From Archangium lipolyticum (GTDB lineage Bacteria; Myxococcota; Myxococcia; Myxococcales; Myxococcaceae): a stretch of 64,000 nt of DNA. Each line of letters opens with the position of its first letter. Positions within the stretch are counted from its first letter, which is position 1. Where the stretch lies: assembly GCF_024623785.1 (NCBI RefSeq), contig NZ_JANKBZ010000012.1, positions 124,001 to 188,000 of the forward strand, in the 5' to 3' direction. Below, piece after piece: positions 10,172 to 20,347 of this stretch. The position numbers and the translations under genes were made by a program. The notes under the pieces were generated by a model, which made no database searches, was not told where the DNA came from, and saw only the letters and a program-made list of their open reading frames with translations.

Positions 10172-10825
10172 TCAGCCCGACAATGCGACCGACCGGTGGA
10201 GGAACTGGTTCCCCGGAACCAGCGAGGCCAGGAAGCGGCCCACGTTGCGGCGGGGAACGGTGTGATGCCGCACCTCGCCCGTGGGAGAGGCCAACACGTC
10301 TTCCCGAGGCAGCTCGTTGGTGAGCCCCACCGGCTGGACGAGGATCCAATCGAGATCGCTGTTGCGTACGAGCTGCTCCTGGCGCTCCTTGTCGACGATC
10401 TGCTCCTTGAGCAGCAGCCGGTAGGCCAGCTTGAAGAACCAGGGCAGCTTGTCGCGCGTCTCCCCTACCCCGTAGGCCGACACCACGACGAGCTTGCGCA
10501 CCTTCTGATGGTGCATCGCCTGGATGATGTTGCGGGTGCCGCCGGAGCAGACGTGGGTGGGCGTGCGCGAGCGATGGAGCAACCGCACCTTCAGCGGGTT
10601 GTCATTCACCCCGAGCGCCACCACCACCGCGTCCTGCCCGGACACGGCGCGCTCCACGTCCTCGGTGCGCAGGACGTCTCCCGAGACGAGGTGCAACCGC
10701 TCCGACGGGAGCCCGAGCTGGTCGGCGTGCCGTGAGAACGCCGTCACCTCGTGACCGCCCTCCAGGAGCTCGCGCACCGTGGCCCGACCCGTTCCACCCG
10801 TCGCACCGAAGACGATGACCTTCAT
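10172..10825 (-). CDS. NAD(P)-binding atypical SDR protein
   Basis: 217 residues. The N-terminus MKVIVFGATGGTGRATV is the glycine-rich NAD(P) site of atypical short-chain dehydrogenases (NmrA-like, PF13460 type); DAVVVALGVND and KLVVVSAYGVGET form the following strands. There is no complete YxxxK catalytic pair, as usual in this subgroup, so it may act as a redox sensor or a reductase of unknown substrate. The ATG at MKVIVFG was chosen since the Rossmann strand begins there. It lies in its own transcription unit: a hairpin separates it from the upstream esterase gene on the same strand. Confidence 0.8.
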   Translation of the reverse strand: MKVIVFGATGGTGRATVRELLEGGHEVTAFSRHADQLGLPSERLHLVSGDVLRTEDVERAVSGQDAVVVALGVNDNPLKVRLLHRSRTPTHVCSGGTRNIIQAMHHQKVRKLVVVSAYGVGETRDKLPWFFKLAYRLLLKEQIVDKERQEQLVRNSDLDWILVQPVGLTNELPREDVLASPTGEVRHHTVPRRNVGRFLASLVPGNQFLHRSVALSG

Positions 10826-10889
10826 GGCCCACCTCGTCCCCGTACCCTTGGGGACGGCACGCGCGGAGGGCAACCCGGTGCACCCGAGC

Positions 10890-10916
10890 GGTCAGCCGCC
10901 GGAAAGGCGGCCGACC
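10890..10916 (-). terminator. Hairpin downstream of the pectin acetylesterase-like gene
   Basis: Arms GGTCAGCCGCC and GGCGGCCGACC pair over 11 bases with one G-T-type mismatch around a GGAAA loop. It sits 56 bases past the esterase stop and before the SDR start on the minus strand. No T run follows, as is common in high-GC genomes. Confidence 0.5.
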
Positions 10917-10972
10917 TCATGTCCGGGGGCAGGGCGGCCCTCCGCCACGTGCCGGGCCAGCGTCAGCCGGAC

Positions 10973-12283
10973 TCAGCCCTCGAGGGCGCCGTTGATGAGC
11001 GGCGCGAGGATGCCCATGCCGGGATCCTCGGCGTTGTAGCCGTTGGCCGGCTCGTAGATGCGGATGCGCTTGTTCTCGTTGATGAAGCGCTGCAGGAAGA
11101 CGTCCATCGGCACGAACTCGCTGTGGCACGCGTAGCTCTGCCACGGCTCCGAGACGTACTCGTACCAGTACTTCTTCTCCATCTTCTGGCAGGCGTGCGC
11201 GCCGACGAAGGTGATGATCGTGCTGCAGTGGCTGGCGTTGATCGCCCGCTCGTGCGGGATGAAGTAGCTGTAGTTGTTGTAGAGGTTCAGCTCGGCGACC
11301 AGCTTGTCCTGATCCTGCTTCCAGTAGCTGAGCACCGTCTCCTTGTCATTGGGCGTGTAGAAGCGCTCGTAGGAGAAGCGCGAGTAGTTGTAGTCGCGCG
11401 AATAGGCCGTGTAGGCCAGCTGGTCGTTCGGGAACTCCATCGCCAGCATGCGGTTGATGGTGCCCATGTTGTTGCGGTCGAAGGAGGCCGGCAGCTGGTT
11501 GAACACCGAGTCCAGCGCCCACGACTGGCGGATCTTGTCGTGCAGCGGGCGCGAGCGGTCATTGACGTTGGGCGCCAGGTAGATGGGGCCCGAGTCGTTC
11601 AGGAAGTAGCCGCGCGCCGGATTGATGCCGCGGCGCACGAAGTAATAGCCGGCCGAGGTGGCGGTGCCGCCGGCGCTGAAGCCGGTGACCAGCAGCTTCT
11701 CGACGCTGGGGAACTGCTGCTTCGCGTAGTTGATGGCGGCGATCGAGTTCTTGTAGCCGGCGTGGTGCCAGACGAGCGGCGGCTGCTGTCCCGTCGTGTC
11801 CGTATAGGTGACGGTGTTGTTGCCCACGTGCACGTCGCCCGTGCAGTAGGGCATGTAGACGATGTTCCAGTCCTTCGTCGCGATGTCCTTGCGGCTGCGG
11901 AAGGGAAGTCCCGGATCGGCGCCGTTCACGATCGGCGAGACGTACTTCGCCGTGAACTGCGTCATGTAGTCGTCGGTGATGCCATTGGGGTTGGCCGCGC
12001 CCAGGACGCCCGCGCGCCCGCTACAGGTGTCGTAGTCCCAGCACGCGCCGCCACCCTCGAAGAAGAACAGCAGGTTCTTCGAACCGGTCCCGCTCCGGTG
12101 GACGAAGAACTTGTACTGAGAGCCATTTCCACACTGCGTGCCCGGCAGCGACACCTTCTCCCAGCTGTAGTTGTTGCCGCCGTCCACCAGCACATCGACG
12201 ATGCCGGAGACCAGCACCTCGGCGCGCGCCGCGCCCGGTGCCGCCGTCGCGGCCAGAAGACCCATCAACACATAGCTTTTCAT
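10973..12283 (-). CDS. Pectin acetylesterase-family secreted hydrolase
   Basis: 436 residues; a signal peptide ends near ARAEVLVSG (residues 1-20). The mature enzyme shows the pectinacetylesterase (CE13/Notum-like) layout: [17 protein letters not shown] (oxyanion region), [13 protein letters not shown], the nucleophile elbow [12 protein letters not shown] (catalytic Ser), LNDSGPI carrying the likely Asp, and a late His-containing region. It would deacetylate pectin or another acetylated polymer outside the cell, in line with the polysaccharide-degrading enzymes nearby. The ATG at 12283 has a strong ribosome site, AGGGAGG at eight bases. The protein is Tyr/Asn-rich compared with neighbours, usual for exported enzymes. 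Confidence 0.83.
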   Translation of the reverse strand: MKSYVLMGLLAATAAPGAARAEVLVSGIVDVLVDGGNNYSWEKVSLPGTQCGNGSQYKFFVHRSGTGSKNLLFFFEGGGACWDYDTCSGRAGVLGAANPNGITDDYMTQFTAKYVSPIVNGADPGLPFRSRKDIATKDWNIVYMPYCTGDVHVGNNTVTYTDTTGQQPPLVWHHAGYKNSIAAINYAKQQFPSVEKLLVTGFSAGGTATSAGYYFVRRGINPARGYFLNDSGPIYLAPNVNDRSRPLHDKIRQSWALDSVFNQLPASFDRNNMGTINRMLAMEFPNDQLAYTAYSRDYNYSRFSYERFYTPNDKETVLSYWKQDQDKLVAELNLYNNYSYFIPHERAINASHCSTIITFVGAHACQKMEKKYWYEYVSEPWQSYACHSEFVPMDVFLQRFINENKRIRIYEPANGYNAEDPGMGILAPLINGALEG

Positions 12284-12414
12284 TTCGCTGCCTCCCTGGG
12301 GGGGTGGTTTGGGGTAGGATACGGGATAATAACACAATCCGTGAAAATACAGCATCTCCTGGCATGACTCGGAATTCAAAGCTCACGGGTTGCGGAGCCG
12401 GTGGGGGGACGGGT

Positions 12415-13122
12415 ATGTCGTCCGGCATGGGCGCGAATACCCGGTCGAAGGCGCTGTCATGGCTCGCCGCGTTGGCCGCGGCCGCGCTGGTGGCCGTGCT
12501 GCTCGTCACGCTGCTGCGCGGTGAGGACGCTCCGGAGGACATGTCCGGGCGCGAGGAGAAGGTCGCGGCGCCCGGAAGGGACTCGCCGTCACCGGGGCTC
12601 CCGCCACCAGGGCCCTCCGTCGCGCCGCCGGGCGTCGCCACCGTGACCGATGCGGGCGTCACCCCGGGCCTGGTCTCCGAGGCGCCGCCCTCCGACGCCA
12701 CGCCCACCCAGCACCCGGTGGATCTGGAGAAGCTGCGGGAGCGGCTGCCCGGGAACCTCTATTGGGAGCTCGGCGCGCCGACGAAGGACCCGGAGGTGCT
12801 GCGCAAGCGCGCCGAGGAAACACAGCGCTGGAACACGCTCTTCGGCAAGGTGCAGTCGAACACGGCCACCGAGGAGGAGATCCACCAGTACTACGACCAC
12901 CGGCGCCAGGTATCGGAGGACTACATCGCGTTCGCGAGCATGGTGCTCCAGGAGTACGGCGCGCAGCTCAGTGAACAGGAGCGGGGCCTGTACGAGCTGA
13001 GCATCCAGATGCACCGCACCCGCCTCTCGGAAATGCCCGGCAAGGTGGACGACGCGCTCGCACGCGCGCGCCTCCAGAACCAGCGCCGCGAGACCTGGCG
13101 CGGGAACGAGGGCGGCCACTGA
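12415..13122 (+). CDS. Membrane-anchored uncharacterised protein
   Basis: 235 residues with a single N-terminal membrane helix (about residues 19-38, LSWLAALAAAALVAVLLVTLL) and no cleavage site. A Pro/Gly/Ala-rich linker of about 60 residues leads to a C-terminal helical domain (from DLEKLRERLPGNLYWELG) rich in charged residues that probably forms a coiled coil in the periplasm. Family not recognised; such tethered helical proteins are frequent in myxobacteria. Start is uncertain: ATG codons at 12364, 12415 and 12427 are possible; 12415 follows a GGGGGGACGGG stretch. Confidence 0.65.
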   Translation: MSSGMGANTRSKALSWLAALAAAALVAVLLVTLLRGEDAPEDMSGREEKVAAPGRDSPSPGLPPPGPSVAPPGVATVTDAGVTPGLVSEAPPSDATPTQHPVDLEKLRERLPGNLYWELGAPTKDPEVLRKRAEETQRWNTLFGKVQSNTATEEEIHQYYDHRRQVSEDYIAFASMVLQEYGAQLSEQERGLYELSIQMHRTRLSEMPGKVDDALARARLQNQRRETWRGNEGGH

Positions 13123-13238
13123 GGAGACGGCGGCGCGGAGAGCCCCTGGGATGCCCGTTCGTTCGTCGGGTATCCATCCAACCAGACCCCGGGGGCACTT
13201 TCCGCCAGCCTCGGGCGCCCTCACCCTTCAGGGCAGCC

Positions 13239-13547
13239 ATGGACCTGACCTCTCTTTCTGACGCTTCCGACAAGCGGCGCTGGCTCCTCCTCGCCGGCCT
13301 GGCCGCAGTTCCGGTGTACGTCCTCCCCGTGGGCTTCTTCGGAGTCCGCGCGCTCTGGCCCCGACTGCTCCGCGAAGCAGCCCGGGGGACCGTTGCCCTG
13401 GGGGTGCTGTCCCTCATCGGTATCGGCCTGGGCCGGTTCGCCCGGGAGAAGGGCAAGCAGCCAGACGGCGGTGACCGTTGGAAGCTGCCGCACTTCGGGC
13501 CGATCATGTCGGACGAGTTCGCCGCCTCGGCGGCCTCGGGTCACTAG
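13239..13547 (+). CDS. Small membrane protein, function unknown
   Basis: 102 residues with two hydrophobic segments, about 15-38 (WLLLAGLAAVPVYVLPVGFF) and 51-66 (VALGVLSLIGIGLGRF). The C-terminus (KLPHFGPIMSDEFAASAA) is polar and ends in GH. AGGGC lies six bases before the ATG. The 115 bases before it hold no other gene. I recognise no family. Confidence 0.6.
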   Translation: MDLTSLSDASDKRRWLLLAGLAAVPVYVLPVGFFGVRALWPRLLREAARGTVALGVLSLIGIGLGRFAREKGKQPDGGDRWKLPHFGPIMSDEFAASAASGH

Positions 13548-13721
13548 AGTCCCGAAGAATCCCGAACTCGTTTGACCCTCATGTATCGAGCGCCACCGTC
13601 GAGGTTCTGACAAGACACCCGCGCCCTGGCTGGAAGGAAGCCCCTCGCACCGGGGGGCCTCCTCAGCACGCCGAACCCGCTTGGGGTATAGGTTCGCCAG
13701 CCCTTGGGCGGGAGGCGGTTC

Positions 13722-15098
<1,377 letters not shown>

Positions 15099-15136
15099 GC
15101 CACCCCTCCCGTTTCACCCCCCCCGAAGGAGAAGCA

Positions 15137-15766
15137 ATGCTGAAGAAGGTTGTCCTCGCGCTCGCGGTCCTCATCGTGGGCCTTGGCGCCCTGGTGGCGT
15201 CGCGACCGTCCACGTTCCGCGTCGAGCGGTCGATCACCATGGCCTCCCCCGTGGAGATTCCCTTTGGAGCGGTGAACGACTTCCACAAGTGGCGCTTCTG
15301 GTCGCCGTGGGACGCGCTCGATCCGAAGATGCAGGTGACCTTCGATGGAGCCTACGCGGGGCCCGGCGCCATCTACACGTGGAGCGGCAACGATCAGGTC
15401 GGCAAGGGGAAGATGACCAACCTGGAGGCCCAACCCTACGACAGCATCCGCATCCAGCTGGACTTCCTCGAGCCCTGGCCGGCCTCCAACGTGACGACCT
15501 TCACGTTCAAGACCGTGCCCGAGGGCACCCAGATGACGTGGGCCATGGAGGGGAACAACAACTTCATGGGCAAGGCCTTCTCCCTGTTCATGGACATGGA
15601 CGGGATGGTCGGGAAGGACTTCGAGAAGGGCCTGGCCTCGCTCAAGAAGCTGTCCGAGGAGGAAGCGAAGAACCGGCGTGAGCGGGAAGCGCTCATGAAG
15701 GCCCGGGAAGAGGCCGAGGCCGCCAAGGCCGCCGAGCCGGCCCAGACGGCCACGCCCACGCCGTAG
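15137..15766 (+). CDS. SRPBCC (START-like) protein with N-terminal membrane anchor
   Basis: 209 residues. Residues 1-20 (LKKVVLALAVLIVGLGALVA) form a signal anchor. The rest is a polyketide-cyclase/dehydrase-type helix-grip domain: TFRVERSITMASPVE, FHKWRFWSPWDALDPKM, TYTWSGNDQVGKGKM-like turn, TFTFKTVPEGTQMTWAMEG. Such proteins bind lipophilic ligands in a deep pocket; the ligand is unknown. The C-terminal 35 residues are a charged Ala/Glu/Lys helix ending in a Pro/Thr tail. The ATG has GAAGGAGA with five bases spacing. Confidence 0.8.
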   Translation: MLKKVVLALAVLIVGLGALVASRPSTFRVERSITMASPVEIPFGAVNDFHKWRFWSPWDALDPKMQVTFDGAYAGPGAIYTWSGNDQVGKGKMTNLEAQPYDSIRIQLDFLEPWPASNVTTFTFKTVPEGTQMTWAMEGNNNFMGKAFSLFMDMDGMVGKDFEKGLASLKKLSEEEAKNRREREALMKAREEAEAAKAAEPAQTATPTP

Positions 15767-15820
15767 TGTGGAGTGTCCACGAAGCCACACTCCCGAGGCA
15801 TCGTGGAAATCCCGCCCCTA

Positions 15821-15858
15821 CTCACCCCTCTCCCTCTGGGAGAGGGTCAGGGTGAGGG
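15821..15858. repeat. Dispersed CTCACCC...GGGTGAG palindromic repeat
   Basis: A near-palindrome: CCCTCTCCC and GGGAGAGGG pair perfectly around TCT, and outer CTCACC/GGTGAG blocks extend it with a small bulge. Sequences of this type are scattered between genes in many Proteobacteria and myxobacteria as REP-like elements. Here it lies between convergent genes and can also act as a terminator in both directions. Confidence 0.6.
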
Positions 15859-15897
15859 TATTGCAAGCCCCGAGCTCAACCCCCGCCGGAGCAGGCC

Positions 15898-16365
15898 TCA
15901 GCGGCCGCCGTTGGCGCAGGCCCGGGCGTCGCCGCCCTGGCAGGAGCGCTTGAGGAGCGCGGTGGCCTCGGCGTCGTTCTTCTCGGCGCACGTGCCGGTC
16001 CGGTGGCAGATGGCGGCGCTGAAGCACCCCGCCGCATCGCCGCCATCACACGCGCGCATGTAGAGCATATAGGCGCGAGCCGGATTCGCGCTCACGCCGC
16101 GACCCTGCCACACCATGGAGCCCAGGAAGTTGCATGCCTGGGCCACGCCCGCGTCACACGCCCGCGTGTGCAGCTCGGCCGCGCGAGCGGAGTCCCCCTT
16201 GCGATCGGCCTCGAGGGCGGCGTCGAAGCACCCCTTCACCGTCCCGCCGGGGCACTGCTCGTCCTTGCTCGCCAGGGCCGCCGCGGCCTTATCGCGCGCG
16301 GTGTCCTCCTTCTTCTCCGAGCACGCCACCACCGAGAGCAGCAGCACCACACCCATCCATCTCAT
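15898..16365 (-). CDS. Cys-rich Sel1-like repeat lipoprotein
   Basis: 155 residues. Signal peptide with lipobox VVAC (Cys near residue 15), so an outer- or inner-membrane lipoprotein. Three Sel1/TPR-like repeats with paired cysteines are visible: HTRACDAGVAQACNFLGSM, MRACDGGDAAGCFSAAICH and KRSCQGGDARACANGG, spaced about 36 residues. Proteins of this Hcp type form helical solenoids stabilised by a disulfide in each repeat and mediate protein contacts. The ATG is preceded by GAGGAGGAA. The 114-base gap to the amylase gene is a divergent promoter region. Confidence 0.8.
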   Translation of the reverse strand: MRWMGVVLLLSVVACSEKKEDTARDKAAAALASKDEQCPGGTVKGCFDAALEADRKGDSARAAELHTRACDAGVAQACNFLGSMVWQGRGVSANPARAYMLYMRACDGGDAAGCFSAAICHRTGTCAEKNDAEATALLKRSCQGGDARACANGGR

Positions 16366-16479
16366 CGGTTCCTCCTCGCTCGCACGACGCATCGCACCAT
16401 AAACAGAAAACCCAGGAAAAAGTGACGTCCCGCATCAGGCGCACTAATTGAGTCGGCGCATTACCCCTAGGAGCCCCCC

Positions 16480-19400
16480 ATGCACCGATTGAAGCCGTTG
16501 CTGTTGCCCGCGGTGGCGGCGCTGCTGCTGGCCGGACCCGCGCAAGCGCAGATCGCCGCGTCGCACGTCTATCACAACCACATGCCCAACTTCTGGCCGT
16601 ACTACGACGTGAGCAAATACGCGTCGACGCCAGTGGGTGGCGCCATCCGCTACATGTACGACGCGCAGGTCATCAACCTGAAGAAGAACCCGCCGTCGAA
16701 CTACACCTATTACCTGCCGTCGGGCGCGCCGATGCCGCACGACGATCTGGTCACCTACTACTCGCACGACGCGAAGACGGGTGCGTACCTGTACTGGCCG
16801 CCCGACGTCGCGGTGGACATGAACACCAACGCCTCCACCGGACAGGTCCACGTCACCATGTCCGGGGCGGTGGTGAACAACGTCAACGACCTCAATGCGT
16901 TGCAGAACGTCCCCGGCTACACCAACACCAACTGGGGAGCGCCCTGGAGGGATCGCTACAACACCCTGCGCACGCCTGGGGGCAACCGGACGTTGGATCT
17001 CATCCACTTCACCGGCCACCACTCCATGGGGCCGCTGGTGGGTCCGGACTACTTCCTCAAGGATCTCATCTACCAGAGCGCCACGCTGGCGCAGCCCTAC
17101 TTCCTGGGGAGCAACTTCCAGTCCTCCAAGGGCTTCTTCCCCACGGAGCTGGGCTTCTCCGAGCGCCTCATCCCCACGCTGGCGAAGCTGGGCATCCAGT
17201 GGTCGGTCATCGGTGACAACCACTTCTCGCGCACGCTCAAGGACTACCCGTTCCTGAATGATCCGGGCTCGGACACGCTGGTGTCGCCGCCCAACCGCGC
17301 GGACCTGCAGAACACCAGCAACGTGGGAAGCTGGGTGAGCGCGCAGATGGCGCACGAGCAGCAGGTCATCCGCAACAAGTACCCCTTCGCCTCCACCCCG
17401 CACTGGGTGCGCTACGTGGACCCGGCCACGGGCGCCGAGTCGCGCGTGGTGGGCATCCCCGTCAACCAGAACGGCTCGTGGCTCGAGGGTTGGGAGGGCG
17501 AGGCCACCGTCGACGTCGTCAACCTCAGGAGCTTCGAGGGGCTCGTCGCGCAGAAGCAGTTCTTCGTCATCGCGCACGATGGTGACAACTCGGGCGGACG
17601 CGCGGGCTCCGCCAACACCTGGTACAACGGCCGCAGCGTCACCTGCACCGCGGGCGTGCAGTGCCTGGGCATCACCGAGTACCTGCGCACGAACACGCCC
17701 GTCTCCACGGACGTGGTGCACGTGCAGGACGGCTCGTGGGTGGACACGCGCGACTCCTCGTCGGATCCGCAGTGGCACCACTGGAAGCTGCCCTTCGGCA
17801 TCTGGAAGGGGCAGTTCCCCGCCTTCAACTCCGCCACCGGCCTCAACCTGGCGCCCAAGACGAACCTGAGCGGCGTGCAGGAGGGCATGACGGTCTCCTT
17901 CGAGCACGGCTGGCACTACCTGGAGCGCAACTTCGCCCTGCTCCAGGCCTCGCTCAACTACGCGAAGACGGCCGAGCAGATCTGGCTCGACGCCCACCCC
18001 AACCACTGGAAGCCCACCACCACGCTGGACAGCCAGGTGACCCACGCGGGCAACCAGCTCAACCCATGGATGATGTCCTTCCCCGTCAAGGGTGACGCGA
18101 GCAACGACTGGGCGGGCGGCGCCAACCCGGCGGAGCTGGCCTGGTACTTCCTGCTGCCGGCCATGGACTCGGGCTTCGGCTACTACGACGAGAACCAGGA
18201 CGACAACGTCAAGCCGACGCTCGCCTTCAACCAGTCGCTCTACTTCTCCAAGCCCTACGTGCAGGACCGCATCGCCCAGGACCGCACCGGCCCGTCCGTC
18301 TGGTGGCCGCAGCGCTGGCCCTACAACCCCGGCAGCGCCAACACCGACAAGTCCGAGGGCTGGACGCTCCACCACTTCAACAACACCTTCGGCATCTATA
18401 CCTATGCGTATGACGTGAGCGGCATCACCAGCATCAAGGCCCGCGTCCGCGTTCACGCCAACAAGAGCATCGACCCGCTGGACAACACGCACAAGGTCTA
18501 TGATCCCGCCGCGCTGAAGGCGGCCGGCGTGCCCAACATCGACACCGCGCGCGTGGGTGCCTGGGTGGACCATCCGCTCACCCGGCGTGACCTGAAGCCC
18601 GTCATCAACGGTGTCGCGTGGCAGCCCGCCTACCTGCCCGTCATGGCGAAGGTGCCCGCGCAGGAGATTGGCGACCTGTATTACGTCTACCTGGGCAACT
18701 ACCGCGACCAGCTGCTCGACTACTACATCGAGGCCACCGACAGCCGGGGCAACGTCACCCGGAGCGAGATCCAATCCGTCTACGTCGGCGCGGGCCGGTA
18801 CAACCTGGTCGGCGGCAAGTACGTCGAGGACATCAACGGCACGGTGCAGGGCACGCATCCGTTCCTGGTGGTGGACACCACCCCGCCCTCGGTCCCCACG
18901 GGGCTGGCGGTGGCCACGAAGACGGATCGCTCGGTGAAGCTCACGTGGAGCGCGTCCTCGGACAACGTGGCGGTGACGGGCTACGACATCTTCCGCAATG
19001 GCACGCAGACCGGCACGAGCACCGGGACGAGCTACACGGACAGCGGGCTGACCGCGAGCACGGCCTACAGCTATACGGTGAAGGCGCGCGACGCGGCGGG
19101 CAACCTCTCGTCGGCCAGCGCCGCGATCTCCGTCACCACCCTGGCGCCGGACACCACCGCGCCCTCCACGCCCACCGGCCTGACGGCCTCGGGCACGACG
19201 AGCTCCTCCGTGGCGTTGGTCTGGACGGCCTCCACCGACAACTACGGCGTCGCGGGTTATGACGTGTACCGCAATGGCTCGCCGGTGGCCTCCGTCACGG
19301 GCACGAGCTACACGGACACCGGCCTGTCTCCGAGCACCACGTACAGCTACGCCGTGAGGGCCAGGGACGCGGCGGGAAACACCTCGGCGTCCAGCACCTC

Positions 19401-20274
19401 CCTGAGCGCCACCACCGGCGCGGGCAACACCGCCACCGTCTATTACAAGAAGGGTTTCACCACGCCCTACATCCACTTCCGCCCCGCGGGCGGCACGTGG
19501 ACGAGTCCGCCGGGCTTCCCCATGCCCGACTCGGAGATCGCGGGCTACGCGAAGTACACCGTCAACCTGGGCGCGGCCACGCAGTTGGAAGGCGTCTTCA
19601 ACAACGGCAGCGGCACCTGGGACAGCAACAACGGCAACAACTACTTCTTCCCCACGGGCACCTCCACCTTCAACGCTGGCACCATCACCGCGGGCCCTCC
19701 TCCCACCGATACCACCGCGCCGAGCATCCCCTCGGGCCTCACGGTGTCCTCCAAGACGTCCACCTCCGTGTCGCTCGCGTGGACGGCCTCCACGGACGCC
19801 AGCGGCATCGCCGGGTATGACGTGTACCGCAATGGCTCGCGGGTGGCCTCGCCCACCACGGCCAGCTACACCGACACCGGCCTGAGCACCGGCGCCACCT
19901 ACAGCTACACGGTGCGGGCCCGTGACAACGCGGGCAACGTCTCCGCGCAGAGCACGGCGCTGAGCGTCACCACCGCCACCTCCGGCGCCACCGTCACCTT
20001 CAACGAGACGGCCAGCACCGTGGTCGGCCAGAGCGTCTACGTCGTGGGCAGCATCGCCGCGCTGGGGGGCTGGAACACCGCCTCCGCCATCCAGCTCTCG
20101 CCCACCAACTACCCCACGTGGAGCGTGACGCTGAGCCTGCCCGGCTCCACGGCCTTCGAGTACAAGTACATCAAGAAGGACGGCAGCGGGAACGTCACCT
20201 GGGAGAGCGGCACCAACCGCTCCGCCACGACTCCCGCCACCGGCACCGCGACGCTCAACGACACCTGGAAGTAA
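16480..20274 (+). CDS. Secreted GH119-type alpha-amylase with FN3, CBM25 and CBM20 modules
   Basis: 1264 residues. Signal peptide (residues 1-23, ending AQAQ). The catalytic part (about 24-790) begins YHNHMPNFWPYY, like GH57/GH119 enzymes; a likely nucleophile Glu223 sits in FFPTELGFSERL and the acid Asp367 in IAHDGDNSGG, matching the conserved regions of GH119, a small family related to GH57. Then FN3 (about 803-886), FN3 (892-978), a starch-binding CBM25 (985-1075, VYYKKGFTTPYIHFRPAGG), a third FN3 (1079-1165) and a C-terminal CBM20 (1170-1264, VYVVGSIAALGGWN). The founding GH119 amylase of Bacillus circulans has the same kinds of modules. It should hydrolyse raw starch or related alpha-glucans outside the cell. 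Ribosome site TAGGAG lies before the ATG. Confidence 0.85.
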   Translation: MHRLKPLLLPAVAALLLAGPAQAQIAASHVYHNHMPNFWPYYDVSKYASTPVGGAIRYMYDAQVINLKKNPPSNYTYYLPSGAPMPHDDLVTYYSHDAKTGAYLYWPPDVAVDMNTNASTGQVHVTMSGAVVNNVNDLNALQNVPGYTNTNWGAPWRDRYNTLRTPGGNRTLDLIHFTGHHSMGPLVGPDYFLKDLIYQSATLAQPYFLGSNFQSSKGFFPTELGFSERLIPTLAKLGIQWSVIGDNHFSRTLKDYPFLNDPGSDTLVSPPNRADLQNTSNVGSWVSAQMAHEQQVIRNKYPFASTPHWVRYVDPATGAESRVVGIPVNQNGSWLEGWEGEATVDVVNLRSFEGLVAQKQFFVIAHDGDNSGGRAGSANTWYNGRSVTCTAGVQCLGITEYLRTNTPVSTDVVHVQDGSWVDTRDSSSDPQWHHWKLPFGIWKGQFPAFNSATGLNLAPKTNLSGVQEGMTVSFEHGWHYLERNFALLQASLNYAKTAEQIWLDAHPNHWKPTTTLDSQVTHAGNQLNPWMMSFPVKGDASNDWAGGANPAELAWYFLLPAMDSGFGYYDENQDDNVKPTLAFNQSLYFSKPYVQDRIAQDRTGPSVWWPQRWPYNPGSANTDKSEGWTLHHFNNTFGIYTYAYDVSGITSIKARVRVHANKSIDPLDNTHKVYDPAALKAAGVPNIDTARVGAWVDHPLTRRDLKPVINGVAWQPAYLPVMAKVPAQEIGDLYYVYLGNYRDQLLDYYIEATDSRGNVTRSEIQSVYVGAGRYNLVGGKYVEDINGTVQGTHPFLVVDTTPPSVPTGLAVATKTDRSVKLTWSASSDNVAVTGYDIFRNGTQTGTSTGTSYTDSGLTASTAYSYTVKARDAAGNLSSASAAISVTTLAPDTTAPSTPTGLTASGTTSSSVALVWTASTDNYGVAGYDVYRNGSPVASVTGTSYTDTGLSPSTTYSYAVRARDAAGNTSASSTSLSATTGAGNTATVYYKKGFTTPYIHFRPAGGTWTSPPGFPMPDSEIAGYAKYTVNLGAATQLEGVFNNGSGTWDSNNGNNYFFPTGTSTFNAGTITAGPPPTDTTAPSIPSGLTVSSKTSTSVSLAWTASTDASGIAGYDVYRNGSRVASPTTASYTDTGLSTGATYSYTVRARDNAGNVSAQSTALSVTTATSGATVTFNETASTVVGQSVYVVGSIAALGGWNTASAIQLSPTNYPTWSVTLSLPGSTAFEYKYIKKDGSGNVTWESGTNRSATTPATGTATLNDTWK

Positions 20275-20298
20275 TCCAGCGCCGGGACAACCACACCA

Positions 20299-20331
20299 GG
20301 GCGGGCGCCCTCGAACGGAAGGCGCCCGCCC
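20299..20331. terminator. Bidirectional terminator hairpin
   Basis: Perfect 11-base arms GGGCGGGCGCC and GGCGCCCGCCC around an 11-base loop, between the convergent amylase gene and the lipoprotein gene that ends at 20348. No T run. Confidence 0.65.
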
Positions 20332-20347
20332 CGGGTGAACCCCCTGT

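Noticed and set aside
16444-19476. A 1010-residue open frame on the minus strand opposite the amylase gene
   Set aside because: It is an artefact of high GC: rich in Arg, Gly, Val and His, with no domain. The plus strand codes a protein with signal peptide and recognisable modules.
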